From Tsukamurella sp. 1534 (lineage in GTDB: Bacteria > Actinomycetota > Actinomycetes > Mycobacteriales > Mycobacteriaceae): a stretch of 64,000 nucleotides of DNA. Of this stretch, positions 46,977 to 62,906 are shown piece after piece. Within the stretch, counting starts at the first letter, position 1. Every line of letters begins with the position of its first letter. Below the pieces are notes generated by a model. That model did not search any database. It was given only the letters and a program-made list of their open reading frames with translations, and was not told the DNA's origin. The stretch spans positions 297,206 through 361,205 of the forward strand of contig NZ_HE997626.1 in the NCBI RefSeq assembly GCF_000312385.1, given 5' to 3'. A program made the translations under genes and the position numbers.

Positions 46977-48052
46977 CGGCTCCCCCGCACCGCTGCCAGG
47001 ACGTCACCGATGCTCGTCAGCGGCGCACCGAGGTAGCCGACCTCCAGGCTGTGATCGAGGAGTGTGCGCAGGTACTCCGGGCCCGACGGGGGCGCCGCGC
47101 GGCCGAGCAGCGCATCCGAGTTCTCCGTGCAGAAGTCGAGCTTGCGGGCGAAGTAGCTGGTGTACAGCGACCCCACGCGCCGGTAGTACTCGCGTTCGAG
47201 GCGGTCGAGTGCACCGTCGTCGAAGCTGGACTCCGGGACGAACCGCGCGACCGCGAACGACGGGTACTCGGCGAGCACGTCGGACAGCTCGCGCAGCGTG
47301 AGCACGTCGGCCCCGAGGGCGTGGAACGTGCGGCCCTCCACGTCCGCTCCGCGGCCGTCGTGGAATCGCCCGGCCACCGCGGCGATCACGTCCGCCACGT
47401 GGTCGACGGGGGCCAGCGACAGCGTCGCGTCGTAGCGGCCCGGCAGCGTCCGCAGCTTGCCCTCGACCATGAGCTTGACCACGGTGTAGAGGTTCTTGTG
47501 ATCGCGGATCGTGCCGTCCGCGGAGGCGCCGGACACGATCCCCGGCCGCACCACCGCGGCACGCAGCCCGCGGTCGCGCGCCGCCCCGATGATCTGCTCG
47601 GCGTGGAACTTGCTGCGCTCGTAGCGGTTACCGAACTCCTGCCCCACATCCAGTTCGTCCTCCAGCACGCGTCCACCGCGGAGGCCGCACACGTACGCCG
47701 TGCTCACGTGCACGAGCGGTACGTCCCAGGCGAGCGCCAGCTCCACGGCGTGCTCCGCGCCGGCCACGTTGAGCCGCCGGTACTCCTCGTCGGTGGCGTC
47801 GAACGCGGTGGTGGCGGCGCAATGCACGATGAGCGAGGTCTCCCCCGCGACCGCGGCGTCGAGGCCGAACCCGGGCAACTGCACGTCGCCCACCACCTGC
47901 CGGGTGACGGTGCGCGGCGCACCGTCGTTCCCGACGAGACCACGCGCCGCGTGCAGCACCGCGGTGACGGGGACGCCCGACGCCTCGAGGCGGGCGGCCA
48001 CCTCGACCCCGACGAGACCGGAGGCACCGGTGAGCAGCACCCCGCCCGTCAT
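46973..48052 (-). CDS. NAD(P)-dependent extended-SDR / thioester-reductase-like protein
   Basis: A 359-aa Rossmann-fold enzyme. The N-terminal dinucleotide motif is VLLTGASGLVGVEVAARL; SLIVHCAATTAFDAT follows, then the catalytic Tyr-Lys pair in FGNRYERSKFHAE. The size and the C-terminal part (LTLRELSDVLAEYPSFAVAR and ending in a helical tail) recall the male-sterility/thioester-reductase branch, which releases ACP- or CoA-bound acyl chains as aldehyde or alcohol. Its position after an ACP gene supports that reading, but an epimerase is not excluded. The ATG at 48052 overlaps the ACP stop (ATGA). Confidence 0.82.
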   Translation of the reverse strand: MTGGVLLTGASGLVGVEVAARLEASGVPVTAVLHAARGLVGNDGAPRTVTRQVVGDVQLPGFGLDAAVAGETSLIVHCAATTAFDATDEEYRRLNVAGAEHAVELALAWDVPLVHVSTAYVCGLRGGRVLEDELDVGQEFGNRYERSKFHAEQIIGAARDRGLRAAVVRPGIVSGASADGTIRDHKNLYTVVKLMVEGKLRTLPGRYDATLSLAPVDHVADVIAAVAGRFHDGRGADVEGRTFHALGADVLTLRELSDVLAEYPSFAVARFVPESSFDDGALDRLEREYYRRVGSLYTSYFARKLDFCTENSDALLGRAAPPSGPEYLRTLLDHSLEVGYLGAPLTSIGDVLAAVRGSR

Positions 48053-48332
48053 GATCCGGCCCTCGCCCCGTCGATGAGCCGCAGCACGTCGCCCACCCGG
48101 AGCACCCCGGCGAGGCGCTCGGACGGGAACGGCGGCAGCCCGAAGGCCTCCTCGAGCGCCACCGTGAGCTCGATCAGCCGCACCGAGTCGTACCCCAGGT
48201 CCTCTCGGAGCCGGTCGCCGTCGCGCAGCGACTCGGCCGGAACGGGTTGCGGTGCGGCGGCTCCGGGGTCGCTCGGCGGCGCCATCATCGCGATCACGGA
48301 GAGCACCGTGTCGGCGTCGCGCTGCGGGCCGG

Positions 48333-48336
<4 letters not shown>
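48049..48336 (-). CDS. Acyl carrier protein
   Basis: A 95-aa stand-alone carrier protein. The phosphopantetheine site is GYDSVRLIELTVALEEAF, with Ser at about residue 53 replacing the usual DSL by DSV; helix II and the acidic surface follow. The N-terminus has an extended Pro/Ala-rich segment before helix I. The ATG at 48336 overlaps the stop of the acyl-AMP ligase gene and its stop overlaps the reductase, so the ligase, carrier and reductase are translated in series. The likely partner is the FAAL domain of the upstream protein. Confidence 0.85.
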
Positions 48337-51756
<3,420 letters not shown>

Positions 51757-51764
<8 letters not shown>

Positions 51765-54498
51765 CGTCGTCTCCTCCCGAGAGCACGGTGACGGTCCCGG
51801 CGGTCCCGTCCACCCGCACGCGCATTCCGGTCCGGATGGCGCCCGCCGCGCCGCGCAGCTGGACCACGGTGGGAACACCCAGCTCCCGGGCCACGATCGC
51901 GACGTGGGTGAGCGGGCTCCCGCGTTCGATCACCAGTGCCGACGCCGACGGCAGCGCGGCGACCCAGCCCGGGTCCGTGCGGTACGCGACGAGCACCCCG
52001 CCCGCCACGTCGCCGGGCTCCGTCATCACCACGGCGCGTCCCTCCACGATCCCGCCGGCCGACGGCGAGCCCCGCAGCACCACGCCGTCGGCCGCGGCGG
52101 CGACGTCGGAGACGGGCACCCAGCCCTGGGCTGCGAGCTCGGCGTCGCCGAGATCCGGGCCCCGGGTCTCGAAGCGCTCGGGCGCGACCAGCCCCGCGTC
52201 GCGCTCCCGGGCGGCGCGGCGGGCGGCCACCCGGTCACGCAGACCGGCGCCGGCCTCCGGGGCCCGGTACGCGTCCCGCAGTTCGTCGATGGTGAGCTCG
52301 AAGACGTCGCGGAAGTCGTCGATCTCGCCGCGGGCCGCGAGGTCGCGGCCCATCACCCGGATCAGCCGCTTGACCATGCCGAAGGCGCGGGTCCGGCAGA
52401 ACCGCAGGCGTTCCCGGTGGGCGGCGCACCGCGAGACCTTGCCCCGCAGCCGCTCGTAGACCCGGCGGCGCACGCCGTGCAGGTGCGCGTCCAGGTACTC
52501 GTCCGCGGTCTGCACGGGGGCGGTCTCCCCCGGTACCCCCGGGGCGTCCGCCGCGCGGGCGAGGCCGCTGCGCAGCATGAGGTACACCGAGGAGGGATCC
52601 TCGTGCAGGTCGGGGACCTCCAGCTTGAGCTCGTCCAGGCTGCGGTAGCCGTACCGGGCGAGGTAGTCGTCGAGTCCGGCGCGGAAGTCCTCGTGCGCGC
52701 CGGACCGGACCGCGGCGTCGATCGTGGCGGGATCCGCGGTGTCGATCAGGCTCCGCAGCGCGGGGTCGGCCGCGGCGCGCTCCGCCAGCGCGGTCATGGC
52801 GCGGGCCGGCTCCGCCGACTCCACATCGGCGCCGGGGCCGATCACGGCGTAGAGGAACCACTCCGGCGCCCTCGGCAGGAGGACCTTGGTGAGCGCGTAC
52901 ATCGAGCCGGTCAGGGTGAGCAGCACCGCGTCGAGCACCATGAGCGGCCCCCATCGCCGCACCAGGTCGCCCTCCACGCGGAGGTAGGCCTCGTAGGCCT
53001 CGGCGCCGGACATCGCGTCGAGGTCCACCGCCTCGAAATCGTCGTACACGCGGTAGAACTCGCGGAGGAAATCGGCGACGACCGCGTCGATCGTCCACAG
53101 TCGCCGCGCGTACGTCGCGGTGGTGACCAGCCGCGAACGCAGGCGTTGCAGCGGACCGTCGAACGTGAACGGGCGGAGCGCGCCGGCCGTGCCGGAGTCG
53201 AGCGGCTCGCTGACGCCGAGCGCCGCCTCCAGCACCTTGCGGTTGAGCGGGTACCCGGGCGCGATGCCGACCATGCGGTACCAGTGCAGCAGGTTGTAGT
53301 AGACGCGGGAGTGGAAGCAGCCCAGCATGTACGGGGTCCACTCGTCGATCTGCCGCAGCTGCGCCGCGGGCACCCGCAGCGATGCGGCGTAGCCGCGGTA
53401 CACGCGGCTGTAGATGTCGGCGGCGGTGGTGAACGTGAGCGGCGAGGTGAGTCCGCTGAAGCTCTCGATGATGTTGGAGTTGTCCCAGATCCGGGCGTCG
53501 CCGGCGGCCAGCGGCTCTCCCGCCCCGCGCAGCAGCAGCGCGGGATCCGGTTCGGCCGCCGCCGGGAGTGCGGGCGCGATGGCGGTGATCGGGCGCGACT
53601 GCAGGAACCAGAAGTCGGTACCGTCGTGCGCCCACTCGACGTCCTGCGGCTCGCCCAGGGCGGCGGCCAGGTCGCGCGCCAGCGAACAGAGCTCCCGGAC
53701 GCGATCGGGCGGGAGCGCGCACTCACCCCGCGCACCGTCGGCGACGGGGAGCTGCACCGCCCCCGCGGACCCGCTGGGCCGGAAGCTGGTGGCCTTCTCG
53801 CCGACCACCACCTCCGCGGCCCCGCCCGCGTCCACGGTGACCGTGTCGGCGTCGACGGCGCCCGATACGAGCCCCTCGCCCAGTCCGTACACGGCGCTGA
53901 CCACGGTCTCATCGGTCGCGCCGGTGATCGGGTTGGCGGTGAACACGACCCCGCTGACCTCGGCGTCCACCAGCCGCTGCAGCACCACGGCGACGCCACC
54001 GGAAGGCCGCCGGCCGGCGGCGAACGCGTAGCCGACGGAGCGCTCGGTGAACGCGGACACCCAGCAGCGGCGGACCCGGTCGGTCACGTCGTCGAGGCCG
54101 TTGACGTTGAGGAAGGTGTCGAACTGGCCGGCGTAGGAGGCCTCGGCGCCGTCCTCCACCGTCGTGGAGGAGCGCACGGCGATCGCGCCCTCGCCGACGG
54201 CGCGGTAGGCGTCCGCGATCAGCTCGCGCAACGGCGCCGGGAGCTCCGCCGACGCGATCGCCGCGCGGATCCGCGCGGCGTGCTCATGGGCCTCGGATTC
54301 CTCTGCCGCGCTGTGGAAGTCCTCGATCAGGCCGGCGAATCCGGAGTCCCGTGCGAGGGTGTCGAAGGCGTCGGTGCCCACGACGGACCACTCCGGCACC
54401 CGCAGGCCGCTCCTCTCCAGGAGGGCGAGCCCGTGGCTCTTCCCCCCGCCGAGCACCCCGAGTGTTTCCGGGTCCGTCCACGGGCCCAATACCTGCAT
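51757..54498 (-). CDS. Rifampin-phosphotransferase-like dikinase (PEP synthase superfamily)
   Basis: A 913-aa three-domain enzyme. The ATP-grasp domain (residues 1-~315) has LGGGKSHGLALLERSGLRVP, AIAVRSSTTVEDGAEASYAG, SGVVFTANPITGATDETVVS and EWAHDGTDFWFLQSRPI. A large middle domain (~320-770) starts RIWDNSNIIESFSGLTSPLT, as in the rifampin-binding domain of RPH. The C-terminal swivelling domain carries the phospho-His in ERGSPLTHVAIVARELGVPT. There is no PEP-binding TIM barrel, so it is RPH-like: ATP gives AMP and a phosphate on an acceptor hydroxyl. Hydroxyl acceptor unknown. First gene of the operon; AGGAGGAG precedes ATG 54498. Confidence 0.85.
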
Positions 54499-54653
54499 GC
54501 GGCTCCTCCTACGACACCGGTCGTCCGATTCGCAGCGGCGCCCGTGCTCCGTCGTCTCGAAGCCCGCGGGTCAGCGGTCACCCTCCCTCGGTGTCCACTG
54601 TCGCAGAACGACGCCTGTGTGCGATCCGCTTATCGAGGAGCGTGGCCGTGTCG
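54499..54653. promoter_or_regulatory. Upstream region of the seven-gene operon
   Basis: This 155-bp gap separates the dikinase gene from the hydrolase gene upstream on the same strand and should hold the operon promoter. A dyad ACGAC-ACCG-GTCGT (54511-54524) sits right before the ribosome binding site, where a repressor could block initiation. No clear -10/-35 pair is visible. Confidence 0.35.
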
Positions 54654-55682
54654 TTACGGGGCGTCGCCGAGGAGCGCCTCGACCTCGGCCTCCACGACCT
54701 CGCCGACGGTGGCGGGCGAGAACTCCGGATCGCGGGTCTTGTCGACGAGCACCGCGCGGATGCCCTCCACGAAATCGGGACGGCGGATGAGCCGGGCTCC
54801 CACGAGGGCCTCGGCGGCGAGGCACTGCTCCAGCGTGCGGTCCGCCGCCTCCTGCACCAGGTCGAAGGTCACGACCACCGAGGTGGGGCAGGCGGTGGCG
54901 AGCTGTTCGCGGGCGGTGTCCGCCCACGCGCCCTCCGTCGTGGCCAGCGCGGAGAGGATCTCCGTCACCGAGCTGCGGCCGAACACGTCGGCCACCTCAT
55001 CGAGCGGCAGGACGCCGGCCGGGGCGTCGCCTCCGAGGCGGGACAGCGCACCGTCGAGCTCCTCGCCCGCGAGCAGGGCGGACTCAAGCTCGCCCATGGA
55101 GTCGGCCGGGACGAAGTGCGTGGCCAGGCCGACGGCCAGCGCGTCGCCCGCGCCGATCCGCGCGGCGGTCATGCCCATCAGCGCGCCGACGCCCTGCGGC
55201 AGGCGGCCCAGGATGTACGTGGCGCCCACGTCGGGGAGGAAACCGATGGCCACCTCGGGCATGGCGATCATGGCCTTCTCGGAGACCACGCGGTGCGAGC
55301 CGTGGATCGAGACGCCCACGCCGCCACCCATGTTCACGCCGTCGATGAGGGCGATCACGGGCTTGGGGAACTCGGCGAGGCGCTGGTTCATCGCGTACTC
55401 GTCGTGGAAGAACGGGGTGAAGTCCTCGCCCGCCACCACCTGGTCGCGGATGGCCCGGATGTCGCCGCCCGCGCAGAACGCCTTCGGCGACGCCGAGGTG
55501 ATGAGGACGCGGGTCACCGCATCGTCGGACTCCCAGGACCGCAGCGCGGCGTCGATCGCGTGCACCATGCCCGTGGTGAGCGCGTTGAGCGCCTTCGGCC
55601 GGTTCAGCTCGATGTGGCCGGTGCCCCCGGACACGGTGGTGACGATCTCCGCCTCGACGTTCTCGACCGCGATGTCGCTCAC
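54654..55682 (-). CDS. Enoyl-CoA hydratase/3-hydroxyisobutyryl-CoA hydrolase-like protein
   Basis: A 342-aa crotonase-fold protein. Motifs are SPKAFCAGGDIRAIRDQVVA (oxyanion loop GGD), NMGGGVGVSIHGSHRVVSEK and MPEVAIGFLPDVGATYILG, the last being the HIBYL-CoA hydrolase signature with the catalytic Glu and Asp. The extended C-terminal region (SEDAVTRVLITS..., EQCLAAEALVGARLIRRPDF) is also typical. HIBCH acts in valine catabolism; a hydratase role is possible. The GTG at 55682 is preceded by GGAGGAG. In M. tuberculosis a crotonase (echA12) also sits beside an ABC-F gene. Confidence 0.86.
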   Translation of the reverse strand: MSDIAVENVEAEIVTTVSGGTGHIELNRPKALNALTTGMVHAIDAALRSWESDDAVTRVLITSASPKAFCAGGDIRAIRDQVVAGEDFTPFFHDEYAMNQRLAEFPKPVIALIDGVNMGGGVGVSIHGSHRVVSEKAMIAMPEVAIGFLPDVGATYILGRLPQGVGALMGMTAARIGAGDALAVGLATHFVPADSMGELESALLAGEELDGALSRLGGDAPAGVLPLDEVADVFGRSSVTEILSALATTEGAWADTAREQLATACPTSVVVTFDLVQEAADRTLEQCLAAEALVGARLIRRPDFVEGIRAVLVDKTRDPEFSPATVGEVVEAEVEALLGDAP

Positions 55683-55740
55683 TGCCCACTCCTCCGATTT
55701 ACTCGCATATCCAACTAAATCAGTATGCCAGGTACCCGCG

Positions 55741-55746
55741 TAACCT
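55741..55746 (+). promoter_or_regulatory. -10-like element before the ABC-F gene
   Basis: TAACCT is followed 9 bp later by ATG 55756 with no Shine-Dalgarno, again compatible with a leaderless message. Confidence 0.4.
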
Positions 55747-55755
55747 GGGGTCCCG

Positions 55756-57582
<1,827 letters not shown>

Positions 57583-57585
57583 CGG

Positions 57586-59106
57586 CTACAGCACGTCGTC
57601 GTCGACCCAGTCGAGCGTCCGCTGCACGGCCTTCCCCCAATTCCGGTAGAGCCGAGCGCGTTCCGCCTCATCGGCGGTGGAGGTCCAGCGACGGTCCTCG
57701 GCCCAGTTGTCGATGACGTCCTGCTCGCCCTGCCAGTAGCCCACGGCGATGCCGGCGGCGTACGCGGCGCCCAGGGCCGCGGTCTCGGCGACCTGCGGCT
57801 TCACCACGTCGACGCCGAGCTGATCGGCCTGGAACTGCATCAGCAGGCCGTTGGCGGTCATGCCGCCGTCGACCTTGAGCTCCGTCAGCGCCGTGCCGGC
57901 GTCCGCGTGCATCGCCTCGACGACGTCGCGGGTCTGGTACGCAACGGATTCCAGGACGGCGCGACAGAGGTGCTCCTTGCGCACGAAGCGCGTCAGCCCG
58001 ACGATCGCGCCGCGGGCGTCCGACCGCCAGTAGGGCGCGAACAGGCCCGAGAAGGCGGGCACGATGTAGGCGCCGCCGTTGTGCTCGACGCGGCGCGCGG
58101 CATCCTCGATCTGCGAGGCGTCCGTGATCATCTCGAGGTTGTCGCGGATCCACTGCACGAGCGAACCGGTGACCGCGATGGATCCCTCCAGCGCGTACCG
58201 CGCGGGCGCGTCGCCGATCTTGTAGCAGACGGTGGTGAGCAGCCCGTTCTTGCTGTGCACGGGCGTGGTTCCCGTGTTCAGCAGCAGGAAGCTGCCTGTG
58301 CCGTAGGTGTTCTTGGCCATGCCCTCCTCGAAGCACGCCTGTCCGAAGGTCGCCGCCTGCTGGTCGCCCAGGATGCCGGAGATCGGGACGTCCGCGAGCA
58401 TGCCGTGCTTGCGGCCGGTGCCGTAGACCTCCGACGACGAGCGGATCTCCGGCAGCATCGACAGCGGGATGCCCATCTCCGCGCAGATCTCCGGATTCCA
58501 GTCCAGCGTCTCGATGTTCATCAGCATCGTGCGGGAGGCGTTGGTCACGTCGGTGGCGTGCACGCCGCCGTTCGGACCGCCCGTCATGTTCCACAGCACC
58601 CAGGAGTCGGTGGTGCCCATGAGGAGGTCCCCCGCCTCGGCCCGGGCGCGGGCGCCCTCGACGTTCTCCAGGATCCACATCACCTTGGGGCCGGTGAAGT
58701 AGGTCGCCAGCGGCAGCCCGACCTTCTCCTTGAACCGGTCCGGGCCCTCCTCCGCGGCGAGGCGCTCCACGATGTCCTTGGTCCGGGTGTCCTGCCAGAC
58801 GATCGCGTTGTACACCGGCTCGCCGGTGTTGCGGTCCCAGACGACCACGGTCTCACGCTGATTGGTGATGCCGACCGCGGCGATCCGGTGCAGCGAGATG
58901 TCTGCGGACGACAGTGCCACCGCGACGACCTCGCGGACGTTCGCCCAGATCTCCATCGGGTCGTGCTCGACCCAGCCCGCGCGCGGGAAGATCTGCTCGT
59001 GCTCCATCTGGCCCGTCGTCACGATCCGGCCGCGCTGGTCGAAGACGATCGCCCGGCTGCTGGTGGTTCCCTGGTCGATCGCCATCACATAGGTGGTGTC
59101 GCTCAT
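57586..59106 (-). CDS. glpK: Glycerol kinase
   Basis: A 506-aa FGGY kinase making sn-glycerol-3-phosphate. It has the N-terminal phosphate motif [38 protein letters not shown], the FGGY signatures and [15 protein letters not shown] plus the adenosine loop [20 protein letters not shown]. The ATG at 59106 gives the standard N-terminus. Third gene of the minus-strand order glpD-glpF-glpK. Confidence 0.96.
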   Translation of the reverse strand: MSDTTYVMAIDQGTTSSRAIVFDQRGRIVTTGQMEHEQIFPRAGWVEHDPMEIWANVREVVAVALSSADISLHRIAAVGITNQRETVVVWDRNTGEPVYNAIVWQDTRTKDIVERLAAEEGPDRFKEKVGLPLATYFTGPKVMWILENVEGARARAEAGDLLMGTTDSWVLWNMTGGPNGGVHATDVTNASRTMLMNIETLDWNPEICAEMGIPLSMLPEIRSSSEVYGTGRKHGMLADVPISGILGDQQAATFGQACFEEGMAKNTYGTGSFLLLNTGTTPVHSKNGLLTTVCYKIGDAPARYALEGSIAVTGSLVQWIRDNLEMITDASQIEDAARRVEHNGGAYIVPAFSGLFAPYWRSDARGAIVGLTRFVRKEHLCRAVLESVAYQTRDVVEAMHADAGTALTELKVDGGMTANGLLMQFQADQLGVDVVKPQVAETAALGAAYAAGIAVGYWQGEQDVIDNWAEDRRWTSTADEAERARLYRNWGKAVQRTLDWVDDDVL

Positions 59107-59135
59107 CGTCGAATCCTCTCGGTGGGTGGTTGCAG

Positions 59136-59187
59136 TGAGATGTACTGTGGAGTCCGCTGTTTCAGGTGGATCGATCATGAGATGTAC
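59136..59187. repeat. 10-bp direct repeat spanning the glpF end and glpK leader
   Basis: TGAGATGTAC occurs at 59136-59145 in the glpF-glpK gap and again at 59178-59187, in the last codons of glpF. The gap itself (69 bp) has no other structure. It is probably a small duplication of the glpF end; a regulatory meaning is unproven. Confidence 0.35.
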
Positions 59188-59945
59188 AGCCCGCCGACGA
59201 GTCCGGCGATCACGCCTCCCGCGAGCGGCCCCGCGACGGGCACCCATGCGTACGACCAGTCATTTCCGCCCTTGCCCTTGATGGGCAGCAGGGCGTGGGC
59301 GATGCGGGGACCGAGATCGCGGGCGGGGTTGATCGCGTACCCGGTCGGGCCGCCGAGCGAGATGCCGATACCGACCACGATCAGTGCCACGGCCAGCGGG
59401 CCGAGGCCCGACGGGGTCTTCCCCAGCACCAGGATCGCGAGGACCAGGACGAACGTCGCGACCGCCTCGGTGAGCACGTTGTGCGGGTACGAGCGGACCT
59501 CGGGACCCGTCGCGAACACGCCGAGTTTGACGCCGGGGTCCGCGTGCGCGTCGAACTGCTTCCAGTAGGCCAGCCAGGTGACCACCGCACCGAGGAAGGC
59601 GCCGAGGAACTCCCCCGCGAAGTAGGTGGCGGTCGACCCCGCGGTGACCGGAACGCCCGGGGCGTACTCCGCGGCCCCGCTGCTGAGGATCCCCACCGTG
59701 ACAGCGGGATTGAGGTGCGCACCGGACCGGTACGCCACGTAGACGCCCGCGAAGACGGCGATGCCCCAGCCGAGGCCGATCATGAGGAAGTTCGCATCAC
59801 CCCCTTTCGTCTTCGGCAGGATCGTGTTGGCCACGACGCCGCATCCCAACAACAGCAGGACGGCGGTTCCGAAGACCTCGGAGACGAACACGGCGGACAG
59901 CGCCGGGCCGGCGGCCGGGTCCGCGAGTAGGACGGTGTCGATCAT
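59175..59945 (-). CDS. glpF: Glycerol uptake facilitator (aquaglyceroporin)
   Basis: A 256-aa MIP-family channel with six helices and the two half-helix motifs: NPAVTV (in [13 protein letters not shown]) and NPARD (in [13 protein letters not shown]). The second motif has the Asp after Arg that distinguishes glycerol from water channels. The ATG at 59945 lies 5 bp after AGGAG, so I prefer it to GTG 59951. It lets glycerol into the cell for glpK. Confidence 0.94.
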   Translation of the reverse strand: MIDTVLLADPAAGPALSAVFVSEVFGTAVLLLLGCGVVANTILPKTKGGDANFLMIGLGWGIAVFAGVYVAYRSGAHLNPAVTVGILSSGAAEYAPGVPVTAGSTATYFAGEFLGAFLGAVVTWLAYWKQFDAHADPGVKLGVFATGPEVRSYPHNVLTEAVATFVLVLAILVLGKTPSGLGPLAVALIVVGIGISLGGPTGYAINPARDLGPRIAHALLPIKGKGGNDWSYAWVPVAGPLAGGVIAGLVGGLYIS

Positions 59946-60023
59946 GGGCACTCCTCGGCTCGCCGGTGCGAGCGGCGAATCGGTCGAAAGGTACGGGGAA
60001 AGGATCCGGGTGATCGGCGGCGC

Positions 60024-61769
60024 TCAGGCGAGCGTGGTGGGCCGGGCACCGGTCAGATCGGCGAGGACGTCGCCGGCGCGCGTGCGGGCGGCTTCGGCGG
60101 CGGCGTCGTCGGGCGCGGACGCGGCGGCGGATTCGGCCGCGCAGCGGGCGCGATACGCCTCCGCCTCGGTGCGCCGGCGGGCGTCGTCCCAGCCCAGCTC
60201 CGACGCCATGATGTCGACGATCTCGCCCAGCGCGGCGATGCCGTGGTCACCCACCTCGTACACGAGGCGGGTCCGGATCGTCATCATGTCCTCGACGTGC
60301 AGCGCGCCCTCGTGCGTTGCACCATAGGCGATCTCGGCACGGAGGTACGCGGGCGCCGCTTCGAGCGGACGCCCGAGGTCAGGCCGCGCGTCGACCATCT
60401 CCAGCAGTTCGGGCAACGCGGATCCGTAGCGGTGCAGCAGGTGCGAGACCATCGCGTCCGACCATCCGTACCTGCGGGCGATCTCCGGCGCCTGCCGGGC
60501 GTAGGCGTGGTAGCCGGCCGCGCCGATGAGAGGAGTGGTCGCCGTCTCGGACGGAAGCCCGGCGGCGCGCTGTGCGCCCAGCACGAAATCGACGGCGTCC
60601 TCGGCCATCACGCGGTAGGTCGTCAGCTTCCCGCCCGCGATGGACACCAGCCCCGGGACCACCTCGGTCACCGTGTGCTCGCGCGAGACCTTCGCGGAAG
60701 AGGTGCCGTCGCCCTTCGTCTCGGGCTGCAGTAGTGGGCGCAGTCCGGCCCAGGTCCCGACCACGTCGCCGCGGGTGAGTGGCTGTTCGAGGATCGAATT
60801 GGCGTGCCCCAGGACGTAATCGATATCGGCCTCGCTGGCCACCGGATGGGTGAGGTCGCCGTGGTAGGCGGTGTCCGTCGTGCCGATGACCCAGTACCGG
60901 GACCAGGGGATGATGAACAGCACCGATTTCTCGGTCTGCAGGATCACGCCGGAATCGCCCGCGATCCGATCGCGCGGGATCACGACGTGGATCCCCTTGG
61001 AGGCCAACACCCGCAGCCCCGATTCGGGGGCCGCCATACGCTGGGTGTCCTCGGTCCAGACGCCGGTCGCGCCGATCACGGAGTCCGCCCTCACGGTGCG
61101 CTCGGTGTCCGTCTCCAGGTCGCGCAGGACGGCACCGGTCACGCGACCCGACGCGTCCTCGGTCAGCCGGACGACCTCGGTGCGGCTCGCGGCGAACGCC
61201 CCGAACTGCGCGGCGGTGCGGATCAGCGCGAGCACGAGCCGGGCGTCGTCGACCTGCCCGTCGTAGTACCGGATGGCGCCGCGGCAGGCCGACGCCTTCA
61301 TGGCCGGGAACTCCTTGGCGACCCCCTCGCGGGAGACGTGACGGTGCAACGGGACGGCGCGGTTGCGCGTGCCGATCGTGGCGAGCGCGTCGTAGAGCGC
61401 GATGCCCGCACCCACCGGAACCCGCTCGTACCAGGCGCGCAGTGGATAGAGGAAGGGCACGGCGCGCACCAGGTGCGGCGCCAGCCGGTCGAGCAGCAGC
61501 CCGCGCTCGCCGAGGGCCTCGGTCACCAGCTTGAAGTCCAGCATCTGCAGGTAGCGCAGACCCCCGTGGACCAGCTTGCTGGACCGGCTGGAGGTGCCGG
61601 CGCCCCAGTCCTGGGCGTCGACCACCGCGACCCTGAGGCCGCGGGTCGCCGCGTCGAGGGCGATGCCGGCCCCGGTCACCCCTCCGCCGATCACGAGGAC
61701 GTCCAGGCCGCGATCCTCGCTCATGGCCTCCAGCGCCGCCTCCCGGGCCTGCGCGTTCAGTGCTGTCAT
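60024..61769 (-). CDS. glpD: Glycerol-3-phosphate dehydrogenase (FAD, aerobic)
   Basis: A 581-aa FAD flavoprotein that oxidises glycerol-3-phosphate to DHAP and passes electrons to quinone at the membrane. N-terminal FAD motif: VLVIGGGVTGAGIALDAATR; then GTSSRSSKLVHGGLRYLQ, RGAIRYYDGQVDDARLVLAL and SIAGGKLTTYRVMAEDAVDF. C-terminal cap domain follows. The tandem ATG pair at 61772/61769 follows GGAGG; 61769 (MTALNAQ) has the better spacing. First gene of glpDFK, divergent from the SorC regulator. Confidence 0.95.
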   Translation of the reverse strand: MTALNAQAREAALEAMSEDRGLDVLVIGGGVTGAGIALDAATRGLRVAVVDAQDWGAGTSSRSSKLVHGGLRYLQMLDFKLVTEALGERGLLLDRLAPHLVRAVPFLYPLRAWYERVPVGAGIALYDALATIGTRNRAVPLHRHVSREGVAKEFPAMKASACRGAIRYYDGQVDDARLVLALIRTAAQFGAFAASRTEVVRLTEDASGRVTGAVLRDLETDTERTVRADSVIGATGVWTEDTQRMAAPESGLRVLASKGIHVVIPRDRIAGDSGVILQTEKSVLFIIPWSRYWVIGTTDTAYHGDLTHPVASEADIDYVLGHANSILEQPLTRGDVVGTWAGLRPLLQPETKGDGTSSAKVSREHTVTEVVPGLVSIAGGKLTTYRVMAEDAVDFVLGAQRAAGLPSETATTPLIGAAGYHAYARQAPEIARRYGWSDAMVSHLLHRYGSALPELLEMVDARPDLGRPLEAAPAYLRAEIAYGATHEGALHVEDMMTIRTRLVYEVGDHGIAALGEIVDIMASELGWDDARRRTEAEAYRARCAAESAAASAPDDAAAEAARTRAGDVLADLTGARPTTLA

Positions 61770-61833
61770 CATGCCTCCGTTTCGTGTTGCAATGACATCA
61801 GCGTGGCATCTTCGGAACGTTTTCTCTACGCTG

Positions 61834-61847
61834 TGCACATACGTGCA
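61834..61847. promoter_or_regulatory. Operator candidate between glpD and the SorC gene
   Basis: TGCAC-ATAC-GTGCA is a 5-bp dyad in the 115-bp divergent region, 37 bp before the regulator start. It is the best dyad there and would suit a dimeric or tetrameric SorC/DeoR-type repressor of glpDFK. Confidence 0.45.
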
Positions 61848-61884
61848 GTGATGCCCGTCACACCGGAACGGATGGAGCGCGACG

Positions 61885-62880
61885 ATGGAGTCCCACCCGT
61901 GGTCGGACGATGAACTGCGCCGCGTCGCGACGCTGTACTACTACGGCGACGAGACGATGGAGACGATCGCGGCCGGCGCGGGCGTCTCCCGCTCGACGGT
62001 CTCGCGGCAACTGAACCTGGCCCGCCGGCGCGGCATCGTGCGCATCGACATCAGGTCCGGGGACGGCACCGGCGGCCTCAGTGCCGAACTGGCGAAACGG
62101 TTCGGGATCGAAGCGCACGTCGTGCCCGTCCGCGAGACCGCGACGGACAGCCACCGCCTCACCCAGGTCGCCCGGTCCGCGGGTCGACTGCTGAGCGACT
62201 GGTTCGACGACGACACGGTCATGGGGGTGGCGTGGGGCACCACCGTGTCCAGCGTGATGGAACACCTCGTGCCCAAGCGGACGCGCGGCGGAACCGTGGT
62301 GCAGCTCAACGGCGCGGTGCACGCCGCGAGCGCCGAGGTCCGGTACGTCAGCGACCTCCTCGGGCGGGCGTGCGACGCGTTCGACGCGCGCCCGGTGTTC
62401 TTCCCCGTTCCGGCGTTCTTCGACGATCCGGCCACCAAAGCCGCGCTCTGGCGGGAGCGATCCATCGCGAGCGTCGTCGACCTGCAGCAACGGTGCGATT
62501 TCGTCGTGTTCGGCGTCGGCTCGTGGTGGGGCCAGCTGACCTCACAGGTCTACGCGGGCGGCTACCTCGACGCGGAGGACATCACCGCGCTCAAGCACGC
62601 GGGTGTCGTCGGCGACGTCTGCACGACGTTCGTCCGCGGTGACGGGAGCTGGGCGGATCTGCGGATCAACGAGCGCACCAGCGGCCCCGACCTGGGGCGG
62701 CTCGCGCTGGTGCCGCGCCGGCTGTGCGTGGTGGCCAGCTCCAGCCGCATCCCGGGCACGCTCGGCGCGCTCGGCGCCGGCGCGATCAGCCACCTGGTCA
62801 TCGACGAACAAACGGCCACCGAACTCCTGCGGGCGGGCGCGCCGCGCGCGCGGCCCCGGCAACGCCGTGTGCGGCGCTGA
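61885..62880 (+). CDS. SorC/DeoR-type sugar-binding regulator (glp operon)
   Basis: A 331-aa repressor-type regulator. The N-terminal HTH is METIAAGAGVSRSTVSRQLN (residues ~25-45), followed by a sugar-phosphate-binding NagB-like domain (residues ~55-320) with VMGVAWGTTVSSVMEHLV and DFVVFGVGSWWGQLTSQVYA. SorC members respond to phosphorylated sugars. The position divergent from glpDFK suggests glycerol-3-phosphate as effector. The predicted transcript reads toward the terminator hairpin. Confidence 0.87.
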   Translation: MESHPWSDDELRRVATLYYYGDETMETIAAGAGVSRSTVSRQLNLARRRGIVRIDIRSGDGTGGLSAELAKRFGIEAHVVPVRETATDSHRLTQVARSAGRLLSDWFDDDTVMGVAWGTTVSSVMEHLVPKRTRGGTVVQLNGAVHAASAEVRYVSDLLGRACDAFDARPVFFPVPAFFDDPATKAALWRERSIASVVDLQQRCDFVVFGVGSWWGQLTSQVYAGGYLDAEDITALKHAGVVGDVCTTFVRGDGSWADLRINERTSGPDLGRLALVPRRLCVVASSSRIPGTLGALGAGAISHLVIDEQTATELLRAGAPRARPRQRRVRR

Positions 62881-62906
62881 GCCCCGTCGGCACGGCGTCA
62901 TACGCG